Shown one piece after another: positions 9,216-17,117 of a DNA stretch of 51,109 bases. Location of the stretch: NCBI RefSeq assembly GCF_001431485.1, contig NZ_LDJM01000005.1:1-51109 (forward strand). The letters run 5' to 3'. Both the position numbers and the translations under genes were made by a program. The notes beneath the pieces are model-generated. The model was not told the origin of the DNA. It did no database searches and was given only the letters and a program-made list of their open reading frames with translations. Source of the DNA: Stenotrophomonas ginsengisoli. Its GTDB lineage: Bacteria; Pseudomonadota; Gammaproteobacteria; Xanthomonadales; Xanthomonadaceae. The first letter of the stretch is position 1. Every line of letters begins with the position of its first letter.

Positions 9216-10313
9216 ATGGACAACAACCGGCCAATCAAGGGCCGTGGCAGCCACAGCCGGCTGCCCGGGCGCTTCGAGATCACCACCAGCGAGGCGGTGG
9301 ATGATGGCTGGTGCGCCGATCAGAGCGAGGAATTTGCCGCGCCGCGCCTGCGCACCCTGGTGCACGAGGAAACCGCGCGCAGCATCCTCAGCCGCAACAA
9401 CTCGCCGGACGTGGGCTTTGATGTTTCGCTCAACCCGTACCGGGGCTGCGAGCATGGCTGCTCGTATTGCTTTGCCCGGCCCAGCCACGCCTATTTGAAT
9501 CTGTCGCCGGGGCTGGATTTCGAGACGCAGATATTTGCCAAGACCAACGCCGCCGAGCGTTTGCGGCATACCTTGTCACGCCCGGGTTACCGCCCCCAAC
9601 CAATTGCGCTGGGGATCAATACCGATGCCTACCAGCCGATCGAGCGCAGTCGGCAGATCACCCGCCAATGCCTGCAGGTGCTGCATGACTGCCGTCACCC
9701 GGTCAGCCTGATCACCAAGAACGCATTGATCGAGCGCGACATCGACCTGCTCGCCGACATGGCAGCGGACAACCTGGTCAGTGTGGCGTTTTCGGTGACC
9801 ACCCTGGATGCGCATCTGTCAGCACGACTGGAACCGCGTGCCAGCGCCCCGCATGCCCGTCTGCGGGCAATCCAGCGCCTGTCGGCGGCGGGCATTCCGG
9901 TGTCGGTGATGGTGGCCCCGGTGATCCCGTGGATCAACGATGCCGAACTGGAAGCGGTGCTGCAGGCGGCCTGGGATGCGGGGGCGCGGCGGGCAGGCTA
10001 TGTGCTGCTGCGCCTGCCGCACGAGGTGGCGCCACTGTTCCGGGACTGGCTGGCGGCGCACTACCCGCAGCGGGCGGCCCATGTGATGAGCACCGTGCAG
10101 CAACTGCGTGGCGGCAAGGATTACGACAGTGCGTTCGGCCAGCGCATGCGTGGCCAGGGCGTGTATGCACAACTGCTGGCCCGGCGTTTTGCCCTGGCCT
10201 GCCAGCGCCTGGGCTACGGGGCCAGTGCCGCGCAGTGGCAGGCGCTGGACTGCAGCCGTTTTGTGGCGCCGGCCGTGCCGCGTCCGCCGTCGCCCCAGGG
10301 CGAGTTGTTCTGA
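9216..10313 (+). CDS. Radical SAM protein, PA0069 family
   Basis: The 365-residue protein carries the radical SAM iron-sulfur motif CEHGCSYC at residues 78-85 (C-x3-C-x2-C), preceded by SLNPYRG. This placement and the SILSRNNSPDVGFDVSLNPY lead-in match the Rv2578c/PA0069 group of SplB-related proteins. The biochemical role of that group is not established. A SplB-like photoproduct lyase has been considered, but key features for that are not evident to me. I chose the ATG at 9216 because the protein character begins there; the frame is open to 9171. It is a lone gene, 55 bases downstream of the efflux operon. Confidence 0.85.
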   Translation: MDNNRPIKGRGSHSRLPGRFEITTSEAVDDGWCADQSEEFAAPRLRTLVHEETARSILSRNNSPDVGFDVSLNPYRGCEHGCSYCFARPSHAYLNLSPGLDFETQIFAKTNAAERLRHTLSRPGYRPQPIALGINTDAYQPIERSRQITRQCLQVLHDCRHPVSLITKNALIERDIDLLADMAADNLVSVAFSVTTLDAHLSARLEPRASAPHARLRAIQRLSAAGIPVSVMVAPVIPWINDAELEAVLQAAWDAGARRAGYVLLRLPHEVAPLFRDWLAAHYPQRAAHVMSTVQQLRGGKDYDSAFGQRMRGQGVYAQLLARRFALACQRLGYGASAAQWQALDCSRFVAPAVPRPPSPQGELF

Positions 10314-10326
10314 GTTGCCCCCATCC

Positions 10327-10335
10327 TGTGGATAA
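10327..10335 (+). promoter_or_regulatory. Perfect DnaA-box sequence (TGTGGATAA)
   Basis: TGTGGATAA is the complement of the consensus TTATCCACA. It lies in the 73-base gap between the convergent radical SAM and oxygenase genes. It is part of a 13-bp sequence, CCTGTGGATAACC, that recurs exactly at 11257-11269. Binding by DnaA is inferred. Confidence 0.55.
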
Positions 10336-10386
10336 CCCTGTGTGAAGGTCGTGGGTTGCCCACAGGAAAAGGCGGCAAATCGTCGG

Positions 10387-11076
10387 CTAGCCGACGTAGA
10401 GGGACTCGGCGCGCTGGAACAGGATCCAGCTGGTGGCGATGAACTTGTCCCCGTCCCGGGGCCGGTTGCCGCGGTGGGTATGGGTGAAGGCGGTCGGGGC
10501 GATCAGCAGGCTGCCGGTGCGCGGGGCGATCTTGCGCTGCTGGTACAGGAACTCGGTTTCCCCTTCGGCAAAATCATCGTTCAGATACAGCGTCCACAGC
10601 AGGTGGCGGTGCAGGGTCTCGGCCTGGGCATCGCGGGGATACAGCTCGCAGTGCCAGTACGGGTAGCCGCCCTCGTTGGCGCGGTACCACTGCAGGTTCA
10701 CCGCGCCCGGGCGGAAACAGGTCTGGGCCAGTTGTCCCAGGGCCTGGTCATCCATGCCGGTCACATCCTCGGCGCCGAGCCGGCGGCTGCCACCGTCCAC
10801 CGGCACCTGCAGCATCAGCGGTGAAATCAGAGCTTGTGGATAAGTACGTAGATAAGCCTGCAGGCCGGCAAACACGGCCTGCTGGATCACCGCATTGGCC
10901 TGGGCCCATTCCGGTTGCCCGGCCAGGCGCAGGTCACGGCTGTGCTTGAGCTCGGGAAACACCCCGCCGCCCACCTCGCCGGGTCGCAGGCCTTGGGATT
11001 GCTGCATCTGCGCCACGATGGCGGCGCAGGTGGCCGGGTCCACGGCGTTGTCGATGACTTCGATGAAATCGCTCAT
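10387..11076 (-). CDS. 2-oxoglutarate/Fe(II)-dependent oxygenase
   Basis: This 229-residue protein appears to be of the prolyl-4-hydroxylase-like (P4Hc/PKHD) fold. The iron triad is visible as H142-x-E144 (YWHCELYP) and a distal histidine in FTHTHRGNRP (about 199-201). An arginine in that segment is suited to bind 2-oxoglutarate. The central LLWTLYLNDDFAEGETEF and the end of the fold (DGDKFIATSWILF) are typical. The substrate is unknown. Some related proteins act in siderophore or iron metabolism (PiuC type), but no iron-uptake gene is adjacent. The upstream region contains a TGTGGACAA variant of the DnaA box. Family confidence is high, role low. Confidence 0.85.
   Translation of the reverse strand: MSDFIEVIDNAVDPATCAAIVAQMQQSQGLRPGEVGGGVFPELKHSRDLRLAGQPEWAQANAVIQQAVFAGLQAYLRTYPQALISPLMLQVPVDGGSRRLGAEDVTGMDDQALGQLAQTCFRPGAVNLQWYRANEGGYPYWHCELYPRDAQAETLHRHLLWTLYLNDDFAEGETEFLYQQRKIAPRTGSLLIAPTAFTHTHRGNRPRDGDKFIATSWILFQRAESLYVG
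10835..10843 (+). promoter_or_regulatory. Perfect DnaA-box sequence inside the oxygenase gene
   Basis: A second perfect TGTGGATAA, in the same orientation as the others, lies within the oxygenase coding region on the opposite strand. A one-mismatch copy (TGTGGACAA) lies at 11128-11136. Confidence 0.5.
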
Positions 11077-11222
11077 GGCCCAAGCCTAGCAGCGCAACGG
11101 CAAGCCTTGACAGAGGGCATAAACAATTGTGGACAACTTTGTGCGTCGCATCGCAGATGCGTGGAACCAGAACATGTTTCACGCCGCGTATTGACCCGAA
11201 ACCCTTTCAGCACAAGGGCTTC

Positions 11223-11261
11223 AAAGAAAACAGGCAGGGCAGCCAATGCTGCCCTGCCTGT
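11223..11261 (-). terminator. Rho-independent terminator of fbp
   Basis: A perfect 12-bp inverted repeat (CAGGCAGGGCAG / CTGCCCTGCCTG, 11231-11242 and 11249-11260) has a 6-base loop. On the minus strand it is followed by a T-rich tract (plus-strand AAAGAAAA at 11223-11230). It lies 22 bases after the fbp stop. Confidence 0.9.
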
Positions 11262-11267
11262 GGATAA
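11259..11267 (+). promoter_or_regulatory. Perfect DnaA-box sequence beside the fbp terminator
   Basis: This is the third perfect TGTGGATAA. It overlaps the edge of the fbp terminator stem. Its 13-bp context is identical to the copy at 10325-10337, making a direct repeat that brackets the oxygenase gene. Confidence 0.5.
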
Positions 11268-11282
11268 CCGTGTGGAAGAGGC

Positions 11283-12296
11283 TTATTCGGCCTGATCGGC
11301 ATTGCGGTGGTAACGGGTGGCTTCGGCCACTTCGTTCTTCGAGCCGAGGAACACCGGCACGCGCTGGTGCAGGGCGGTCGGCTCGATCTCCAGGATGCGC
11401 TCGCGGCCGTTGGTGGCCGCACCGCCGGCCTGCTCGACCAGAAAGCCCATCGGGTTGGCTTCGTACATCAGGCGCAGCTTGCCCGGCTTGGACGGGTCCT
11501 TCTTGTCCCACGGGTAGATGAAGATGCCGCCGCGGGTCAGGATGCGGTGCACGTCGGCCACCATCGAGGCGATCCAGCGCATGTTGAAGTTCTTGCCGCG
11601 CGGGCCGGTTTCGCCGGCCAGCAGGTGCTCCACATAGGACTGCATGGCCGGTTCCCAGTGGCGCTGGTTGGACATGTTGATGGCAAATTCCTTGGTGTCC
11701 TCGGGAATCTGCATGCCACGCTGGGTCATCAGGAAGGTGCCGCTCTCGCGGTCCAGGGTGAAGGCGTGGGTGCCGTGGCCGACGGTCAGCACCAGGGTGG
11801 TCTGCGGGCCATACACGGCATAGCCGGCAGCGACCTGGGCGGTACCCGGCTGCAGGAAGTCCGCATCACCGGGGATTTCGACCCCGGCCGGCTTGCGCAG
11901 CACCGAGAAGATGGTGCCCACCGACACGTTCACGTCGATGTTGGAGCTGCCGTCCAGCGGGTCGAACAGCAGCAGGAAGTCGCCGTGCGGGTACTCGGCC
12001 GGCATCGGCGTGGAGTGGTCCATTTCTTCCGAAGCGCAGGCGGCCAGGTGGCCACCCCAGGCATTGGCTTCCAGCAGGATGTCGTTGGAGATCACATCCA
12101 GCTTCTTCTGGGCCTCGCCCTGGATGTTGCCGGTACCGGCATCGCCGAGCACGCCGCCCAGCGCACCCTTGCCCACGGTGATGGAGATCAGGTTGCAGGC
12201 GCGGGCGACGATGGCGATGAGCTGGCGCAGGTCGGCGGTGATGCGGCCGGCTTGCTGCTCTTCGACCAGGAAGCGGGTCAACGAGGTACGGGACAT
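11283..12296 (-). CDS. fbp: Class I fructose-1,6-bisphosphatase
   Basis: The enzyme hydrolyses fructose 1,6-bisphosphate to fructose 6-phosphate, the committed gluconeogenic step. The 337-residue length is normal for class I. The metal-binding signature [12 protein letters not shown] begins at residue 112, after ASEEMDHS with its acidic ligands. The substrate-binding region near the C-terminus ([33 protein letters not shown]) is intact. An AAGGTAG ribosome site lies about ten bases before the ATG. It is a monocistronic gene with its own terminator. Together with eda at 16349 it suggests hexose handling through gluconeogenesis and the Entner-Doudoroff route, though the genes are not linked. 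Confidence 0.96.
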   Translation of the reverse strand: MSRTSLTRFLVEEQQAGRITADLRQLIAIVARACNLISITVGKGALGGVLGDAGTGNIQGEAQKKLDVISNDILLEANAWGGHLAACASEEMDHSTPMPAEYPHGDFLLLFDPLDGSSNIDVNVSVGTIFSVLRKPAGVEIPGDADFLQPGTAQVAAGYAVYGPQTTLVLTVGHGTHAFTLDRESGTFLMTQRGMQIPEDTKEFAINMSNQRHWEPAMQSYVEHLLAGETGPRGKNFNMRWIASMVADVHRILTRGGIFIYPWDKKDPSKPGKLRLMYEANPMGFLVEQAGGAATNGRERILEIEPTALHQRVPVFLGSKNEVAEATRYHRNADQAE

Positions 12297-12373
12297 CGGA
12301 AGGGCTACCTTCAGCGGAAAGGAGGCGCATATTGTCGCCCCTTGCCGGCCCCTTTACGAGGTGCCCAAAGACA

Positions 12374-12407
12374 CAAAGCCCCGGGAAGTTGCCTGTCCGG
12401 GGCTTTG
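12374..12407 (-). terminator. Terminator of the aromatic aminotransferase gene
   Basis: An 11-bp perfect stem (CAAAGCCCCGG / CCGGGGCTTTG) with a 12-base loop lies 25 bases after the aminotransferase stop. The U tract is poor (GTGTCTTT). It is well placed for the minus-strand gene. Confidence 0.75.
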
Positions 12408-12432
12408 GTTCAGTGCGTTGCGCGTGGCTGGA

Positions 12433-13635
12433 TCAGCCGCGGCTGACCTCGTACACGGCCTTGGCCACGTAATCCAGGCTCTTGCTGCTCAGTGCGGCCA
12501 CGCAGATGCGGCCGGTGCCCACGGCGTAGATGCCGTAGTCCTGGCGCAGCTTTTCCACCTGCTCACGGCTCAGGCCGGAGTAGGAGAACATGCCGGCCTG
12601 CTGCTGGATGAAGTTGAATTCCGGGGCGCCCAGCTCGGCCAGCTTGTTGACCAGGCCCGAGCGCAGGTCCTGGATGCGGGTGCGCATCTGGCCCAGTTCG
12701 TCTTCCCACAGCGCGCGCAGTTCGCTGGAACCCAGCACGCCGGCCACCAGCGCGGCACCATGGGTGGACGGGCTGGAGTAGATGGTGCGGATGATGCGCT
12801 TGATGTGCGACTGCACGGCCTTGGTCTGGCCGGCATCGGCGGCCACCACCGACAGCGCACCGACGCGCTCGCCGTACAGCGAGAACGACTTGGAGTAGGA
12901 ATTGGCCACGATGAAGCTGTCGATGCCGGCCTCGGCAACGATGCGCACGGCCGCGCCGTCCTCGGCAATGCCCTTGTCAAAGCCCTGGTAGGCCATGTCG
13001 ATGAACGGGAACAGGCCGCGTTCCTTCAACAGGGCAGCCACCTGCTTCCACTGCGCCTGGCTCAGGTCCGCGCCGGTCGGGTTGTGGCAGCAGGCGTGCA
13101 GCAGCACCACGGTGCCCGGCTCCAGCTTGGCCAGGTCGGCCAGCATGCCGTCGAAGTCCACGCCGTGGGTGGCGGCATCGAAGTAGGTGTAGTCCTTGAC
13201 GGTGAAACCGGCAGCGCCGAACACCGCGCGGTGGTTTTCCCAGCTCGGGTTGGAGATGGCCACGGTGGCATGCGGCAGACTCTGGGCCAGCAGCTCGGCA
13301 CCCACGCGCAGGGCACCGGAACCGCCGATGGTCTGGGTGGTGGCCACACGGCCGGCAGCCACCAGTTCCGATTCGGCGCCGAACACCAGCGCGCGGGTGG
13401 CGTTGGTGTAGGTGGCCAGGCCATCGATCGGCAGGTAGCCGCGCGGGCGGCCGGCAGCGGCGAGCTGCTCCTCGATCTTGCGCACGGCGGCCAGCAGCGG
13501 AATGCGGCCGTCCTCGTCGTAGTAGATGCCCACGCCCAGGTTGACCTTGGTGGCGCGCGAATCAGCGTTGTAAGCATCGGTCAGGCCCAGGATCGGGTCA
13601 CCGGGAACTTGTTCGACATGTGCAAAGACGGACAC
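12433..13635 (-). CDS. tyrB: Aromatic/aspartate aminotransferase (class I PLP enzyme)
   Basis: This 400-residue PLP enzyme of aminotransferase subgroup I-alpha transfers amino groups between tyrosine/phenylalanine or aspartate and 2-oxoglutarate. Visible landmarks are KVNLGVGIYYDEDG, GGSGALR, HNPTGAD, the PLP-binding FIDMAYQGF and the Schiff-base lysine at about 249 in NSYSKSFSLYGERVG. A C-terminal arginine region is present. No ATG fits the family N-terminus; a GTG at 13635 gives the expected opening (SVFAHVEQVPGDPILGLTDAYN), so GTG is taken as start. TyrB rather than AspC is suggested by lineage knowledge only. It may act with phhA (18446-19339) in phenylalanine and tyrosine turnover. Confidence 0.9.
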   Translation of the reverse strand: MSVFAHVEQVPGDPILGLTDAYNADSRATKVNLGVGIYYDEDGRIPLLAAVRKIEEQLAAAGRPRGYLPIDGLATYTNATRALVFGAESELVAAGRVATTQTIGGSGALRVGAELLAQSLPHATVAISNPSWENHRAVFGAAGFTVKDYTYFDAATHGVDFDGMLADLAKLEPGTVVLLHACCHNPTGADLSQAQWKQVAALLKERGLFPFIDMAYQGFDKGIAEDGAAVRIVAEAGIDSFIVANSYSKSFSLYGERVGALSVVAADAGQTKAVQSHIKRIIRTIYSSPSTHGAALVAGVLGSSELRALWEDELGQMRTRIQDLRSGLVNKLAELGAPEFNFIQQQAGMFSYSGLSREQVEKLRQDYGIYAVGTGRICVAALSSKSLDYVAKAVYEVSRG

Positions 13636-13808
13636 GGCAGTACTCGTTAAAGACAGTGGCGGGAGGAGGACAGCAAGGTGTGCCAAGGTTGGCGTAAAAG
13701 CTCCTCATCCTAACAGGGCCTGAGGTCATGCGCGGTCAGGGTTGCAGCTGAAACCGGCTGCACCGGCTGCCGGTTTGCGAAGCGGGCCGCAGCGGCGATC
13801 ATGAGCCG

Positions 13809-15893
13809 ATGAACAGTGCCTTCCTGCTTGCCACCGCCCTGTTGCCGGGCACCTCCACGCCCCCCCCATCGGCCACCACGCTGGATGCACTGGAGGTGCG
13901 CGCGCTGGGGATCGCCGGGCGTCCTGCCTTCGACTTGCCGGCCACTGCCAGTGTGGTGCGGGTGGGCGAGGACCCGGCCACCGGTGTGGTGGACCTGACC
14001 GGGGCGTTTGCCGGCATTCCCGGGGTGCTGGCGCGTGACCGCCACAACCGTGCCCAGGACCTGCAGCTGTCCATCCGCGGCTATGGCGCCCGTTCCACCT
14101 TCGGCGTGCGCGGGATCCGGGTGCTGGCCGATGGCCTGCCTGCCGGTGCGCCGGATGGCCAGTCCCAGCTGACCCAGTTCAACCTGCTCGGGGTGGAACG
14201 CATCGAAGTGGTACGCGGCCCGTTTGCAGCCCTGCACGGCAATGCAAGTGGTGGGGTGGTGCAGCTGCTCGGCCGTGCCGGCCAGGCCGGTGATCCGTGG
14301 TGGCTGCAGGTGCAGGCCGGCAGTCATGGCGAGGCCATGCTCGGGGCCCGCCTGCAGGGCGGCAGTGCCGGCTTTGGCTACAGCGTGGTGCCCGTGCACT
14401 GGCGCAGCGGTGGCGCCCGCGACCACAGCAGTGCGCAGCGCAGCAGCCTGTCCGGCCGCTTTGACTGGACACTGCCGGGCAGCGGCAACCTGGCCGTGTT
14501 CGTGCAGCATTTCGATGCGCCCGATGCCCAGGACCCACGCGCCCTGACCGATGCCGAATGGCGCGCCGACCCGCGCCAGGCTGCCGCCGTGGCGCGCACC
14601 TTCAACACCCGCAAGTCGGTGGCCCAGGACCAGCTCGGCATGGTCTGGGAACAGCCGCTGGGCACCGGCCAATGGCGCCTGGCGGCCCATGCCGGCCAGC
14701 GCGAGGTGCTGCAGTTCCTGGCCATCCCTGCCGCCGCCCAGGCCAATCCCCTGCATGGCGGTGGCGTGGTGGACCTGGACAGTGACTACGCCGGGCTGGA
14801 CCTGCGCCTGTCCGGCCAGCCGCATCCGGCCTGGCAATGGAGTGCCGGCCTCAACAGCGAGGGCCAGCGCCAGCAGCGGCGCGGCTGGGAGAACTTCATC
14901 GGCCGGCAGCTGGGTGTGCGGGGGCGCCTGCGGCGGGACCAGAGCGACACGGTGTGGAACCTGGACGGCCATGCCCAGTTGGCCTGGCAGCCGGCCGCGC
15001 ACTGGCAGCTGCAGGCCGGCCTGCGCCACAGCCGGGTGCAGTTTGCTTCCCAGGACCGTTACATCGGCCCCGGCAACCCGGATGACAGCGGACGTACGGC
15101 CTACCACCGCACCACCCCGGTGGCCGGGCTCAGTTTTGCCCCGGCCGCCCACTGGCGCTGGCACCTGGCCGTGGGCCGTGGGCTGGAGACGCCGACCTTC
15201 AACGAACTGGCCTACCGTGCCGATGGCGCGCCGGGCCTGGCCCTGGACCTGCGCGCCGCCCGCAGCCAGCAATGGGAAAGCGGCCTGCGCTGGCAGGGCG
15301 ACGGGGCGGCCCGGGCCGGCCTGACCGTGTTCCAGGCCGATACCGATGACGAACTGGCGGTGCTGGCCAGCAGTGGTGGGCGCAGTGCCTACGGCAACAT
15401 CGGCAGCACCCGCCGCCAGGGATGGGAACTGGAACTGCAATGGCCGCTGCGCGAGCAGCTGCAGCTGCAGCTGGCCTGGACCCGCCTGGATGCCTCGCTG
15501 CGGGCCTGTGGCAAGCAGGGCTGTGCCGGCCTGCAGCCCGGTGCGCGTCTGCCGGCCACGGTGCGTGATGCCGTGCAGCTGCAGTTGCAGGGGCAGGCGG
15601 CGGCCTGGCAGTGGCAGCTGGGGGCGGCCGCGCTGTCGGCGATGCCGGCCGATGATGCCAACCTGGCCCGGGCTCCTGGCCATGTGCTGCTGGATGCCGG
15701 CATCAGCCGGGAGTGGGACAGTGCGGCCGGGCCACTGCAGCTGTCGCTGTCGGCGGCCAACCTGACCGACCGCCGCCATGTGGCTTCGGTGGTGGTCAAC
15801 GATGGCAACGGGCGCTACTACGAACCCGGTGCCGGGCGCAGCCTGCGTCTGGGCCTGCGCTGGCGCTTCGAGCGGCTGAACAGCGCGCGCTGA
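13809..15893 (+). CDS. TonB-dependent outer-membrane receptor, PqqU/YncD-like
   Basis: The 694-residue protein has a plug domain followed by a 22-strand-type barrel. A TonB-box-like TLDALEVRA lies near residue 24. The plug contains DLQLSIRGYGARSTFGVRGIRVLADG and GVERIEVVRGPFAALHGNASGGV, which strongly recall, from memory, E. coli YncD, now named PqqU and shown to import pyrroloquinoline quinone. PQQ uptake is therefore a reasonable but untested suggestion. The signal peptide is unusually short and weak (about 20 residues), so the start may be misplaced. The chain ends in RLNSAR rather than the usual terminal aromatic residue, with the likely last strand at LRLGLRWRF. It would depend on the TonB-ExbB-ExbD complex. 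Confidence 0.85.
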   Translation: MNSAFLLATALLPGTSTPPPSATTLDALEVRALGIAGRPAFDLPATASVVRVGEDPATGVVDLTGAFAGIPGVLARDRHNRAQDLQLSIRGYGARSTFGVRGIRVLADGLPAGAPDGQSQLTQFNLLGVERIEVVRGPFAALHGNASGGVVQLLGRAGQAGDPWWLQVQAGSHGEAMLGARLQGGSAGFGYSVVPVHWRSGGARDHSSAQRSSLSGRFDWTLPGSGNLAVFVQHFDAPDAQDPRALTDAEWRADPRQAAAVARTFNTRKSVAQDQLGMVWEQPLGTGQWRLAAHAGQREVLQFLAIPAAAQANPLHGGGVVDLDSDYAGLDLRLSGQPHPAWQWSAGLNSEGQRQQRRGWENFIGRQLGVRGRLRRDQSDTVWNLDGHAQLAWQPAAHWQLQAGLRHSRVQFASQDRYIGPGNPDDSGRTAYHRTTPVAGLSFAPAAHWRWHLAVGRGLETPTFNELAYRADGAPGLALDLRAARSQQWESGLRWQGDGAARAGLTVFQADTDDELAVLASSGGRSAYGNIGSTRRQGWELELQWPLREQLQLQLAWTRLDASLRACGKQGCAGLQPGARLPATVRDAVQLQLQGQAAAWQWQLGAAALSAMPADDANLARAPGHVLLDAGISREWDSAAGPLQLSLSAANLTDRRHVASVVVNDGNGRYYEPGAGRSLRLGLRWRFERLNSAR

Positions 15894-15976
15894 CAGCCCG
15901 CCCACAATGCGCTCACTGCTGGCTAACAGGGCGCGGCGTACAGCTGGGCGCCCCGATGTGACCGGAGTGCACCCAC

Positions 15977-16336
15977 ATGTACCGGCAGCCGCAGATCACC
16001 GCCCCGGCATGGCTCAATGCCCACACCCCCCCGTTGCTGCCTGCGCGGCACTCCTGCCCGGGTCTGCAGGCCTGGCTGCTGGCCGATTACCAGCGCCGGG
16101 CCCGTAGCGGCCTGCGCTGGAGTGATGTCGGCCCGGCCTACCTGATCGCCGTGCAGTGCCATCGCGCCTGTTGGCCCAGCGATGGTGATGGCTGGGACGA
16201 TACCCTGGCCGAGCACTGGGAGGCCGCGCGGGGTGATTCGCGGCTGGACTGGTCCCAGGCCCGCAGCATCGTGCAGGAGGCCTGGCATGCCATCGCCAGT
16301 CTGCCTGGCGAGGCACCGGCGACGCGGCGTCAGTAA
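15977..16336 (+). CDS. Conserved-looking hypothetical protein, 119 residues
   Basis: I do not recognise a family. The protein is soluble, rich in tryptophan (8 by eye) and histidine, with a paired-motif look: HSCPGLQAWLLADYQRRARSGL in the first half and EHWEAARGDSRLDWSQARSIV in the second. No signal peptide or membrane segment is seen. A GGAG lies eleven bases before the ATG. It begins 83 bases after the TonB receptor and ends 12 bases before the convergent eda stop. Codon use matches its neighbours, supporting a real gene. Confidence 0.6.
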   Translation: MYRQPQITAPAWLNAHTPPLLPARHSCPGLQAWLLADYQRRARSGLRWSDVGPAYLIAVQCHRACWPSDGDGWDDTLAEHWEAARGDSRLDWSQARSIVQEAWHAIASLPGEAPATRRQ

Positions 16337-16348
16337 GCGGGCCGGCTG

Positions 16349-16987
16349 TCAGCTGCCGAGCACGGCGGCCTGGGCGGCCAGCGCGCGAATCGCGGCGTAG
16401 TCGCCGGCCTGCAGCAGGTTGCGCGGGGTCAGCCAGGAACCGCCCACGCACAGCACATTGGGCTGGGTCAGGTAGTCACGCGCGTTGGCCGCGCTGATGC
16501 CGCCGGTGGGGCAGAAGCGCACATCGGCAAACGGGCCGTTCCAGGCCGAGAGCAGGGCGGTGCCACCGGCCGCGGCCGCCGGGAAGAACTTGAAGGTGTC
16601 CGCGCCGTGTTCCAGCCCGCGCATGATGTCGCTGCCGCTGGCCACGCCGGGCAGCAGCGGCAGGTCCTGCTCGCGGGAGGCAAAGTACAGCGCGTCGGTG
16701 GCGCCGGGAGACACTGCAAAACGGCCACCGGCGGCCTTGACCGCGGCCAGCTGTGCCGGCTCCAGCACGGTGCCGGCCCCGACCACCGCATCGGGCACGG
16801 CCTGCACCATCGCCGCGATTGCTTCCAGTGCCACCGGCGTGCGCAGGGTCACCTCGATCACCGGCAGGCCGCCGTCCAGCAGGGCCTGGGCCACCGCGAC
16901 CGCCTCGTCCACCGATTCCGGGGTGTAGACCGGGATCACCGGAGCCAGGCGCAACATCGCACGCAGGCGGGGATCGGAACGGGACAT
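16349..16987 (-). CDS. eda: 2-dehydro-3-deoxyphosphogluconate aldolase (KDPG/KHG aldolase)
   Basis: The enzyme splits KDPG into pyruvate and glyceraldehyde 3-phosphate, the last step of the Entner-Doudoroff pathway. The 212-residue TIM barrel has the catalytic glutamate at about residue 45 (PVIEVTLRTP) and the Schiff-base lysine at about 133 (TFKFFPA). GAGTV and the C-terminal CPTGGI phosphate-binding loop are present. The start at MSRSDPRL is supported by a strong GAGGTAA ribosome site. No edd, zwf or glk gene is adjacent in the window. Confidence 0.95.
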   Translation of the reverse strand: MSRSDPRLRAMLRLAPVIPVYTPESVDEAVAVAQALLDGGLPVIEVTLRTPVALEAIAAMVQAVPDAVVGAGTVLEPAQLAAVKAAGGRFAVSPGATDALYFASREQDLPLLPGVASGSDIMRGLEHGADTFKFFPAAAAGGTALLSAWNGPFADVRFCPTGGISAANARDYLTQPNVLCVGGSWLTPRNLLQAGDYAAIRALAAQAAVLGS

Positions 16988-17117
16988 GGCATTACCTCGA
17001 CAGCGGGCTGCCCGGGAGCCGGGCGGGGCAGTCATGCTACCCCTTGTTGCCGCGCTTGCACCGGCCGTTGCGTCGCCTCAATCTGTGATCCATCGCACAT
17101 CCATGGCAGGGGGCCAC

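Noticed and set aside
10324..10366. CCTGTGG/CCACAGG inverted repeat as a terminator
   Set aside because: The 28-base spacer is too long, the arms are short and there is no T run.
10325..11269. Replication origin at the DnaA-box cluster
   Set aside because: No dnaA, dnaN, gidA, rpmH or A+T-rich unwinding element is present, and one box lies inside a coding gene. Kept as a DnaA-box cluster only.
13710..15905. 731-codon minus-strand open frame antisense to the PqqU-like receptor
   Set aside because: The plus-strand receptor has all family motifs; the antisense translation has none.
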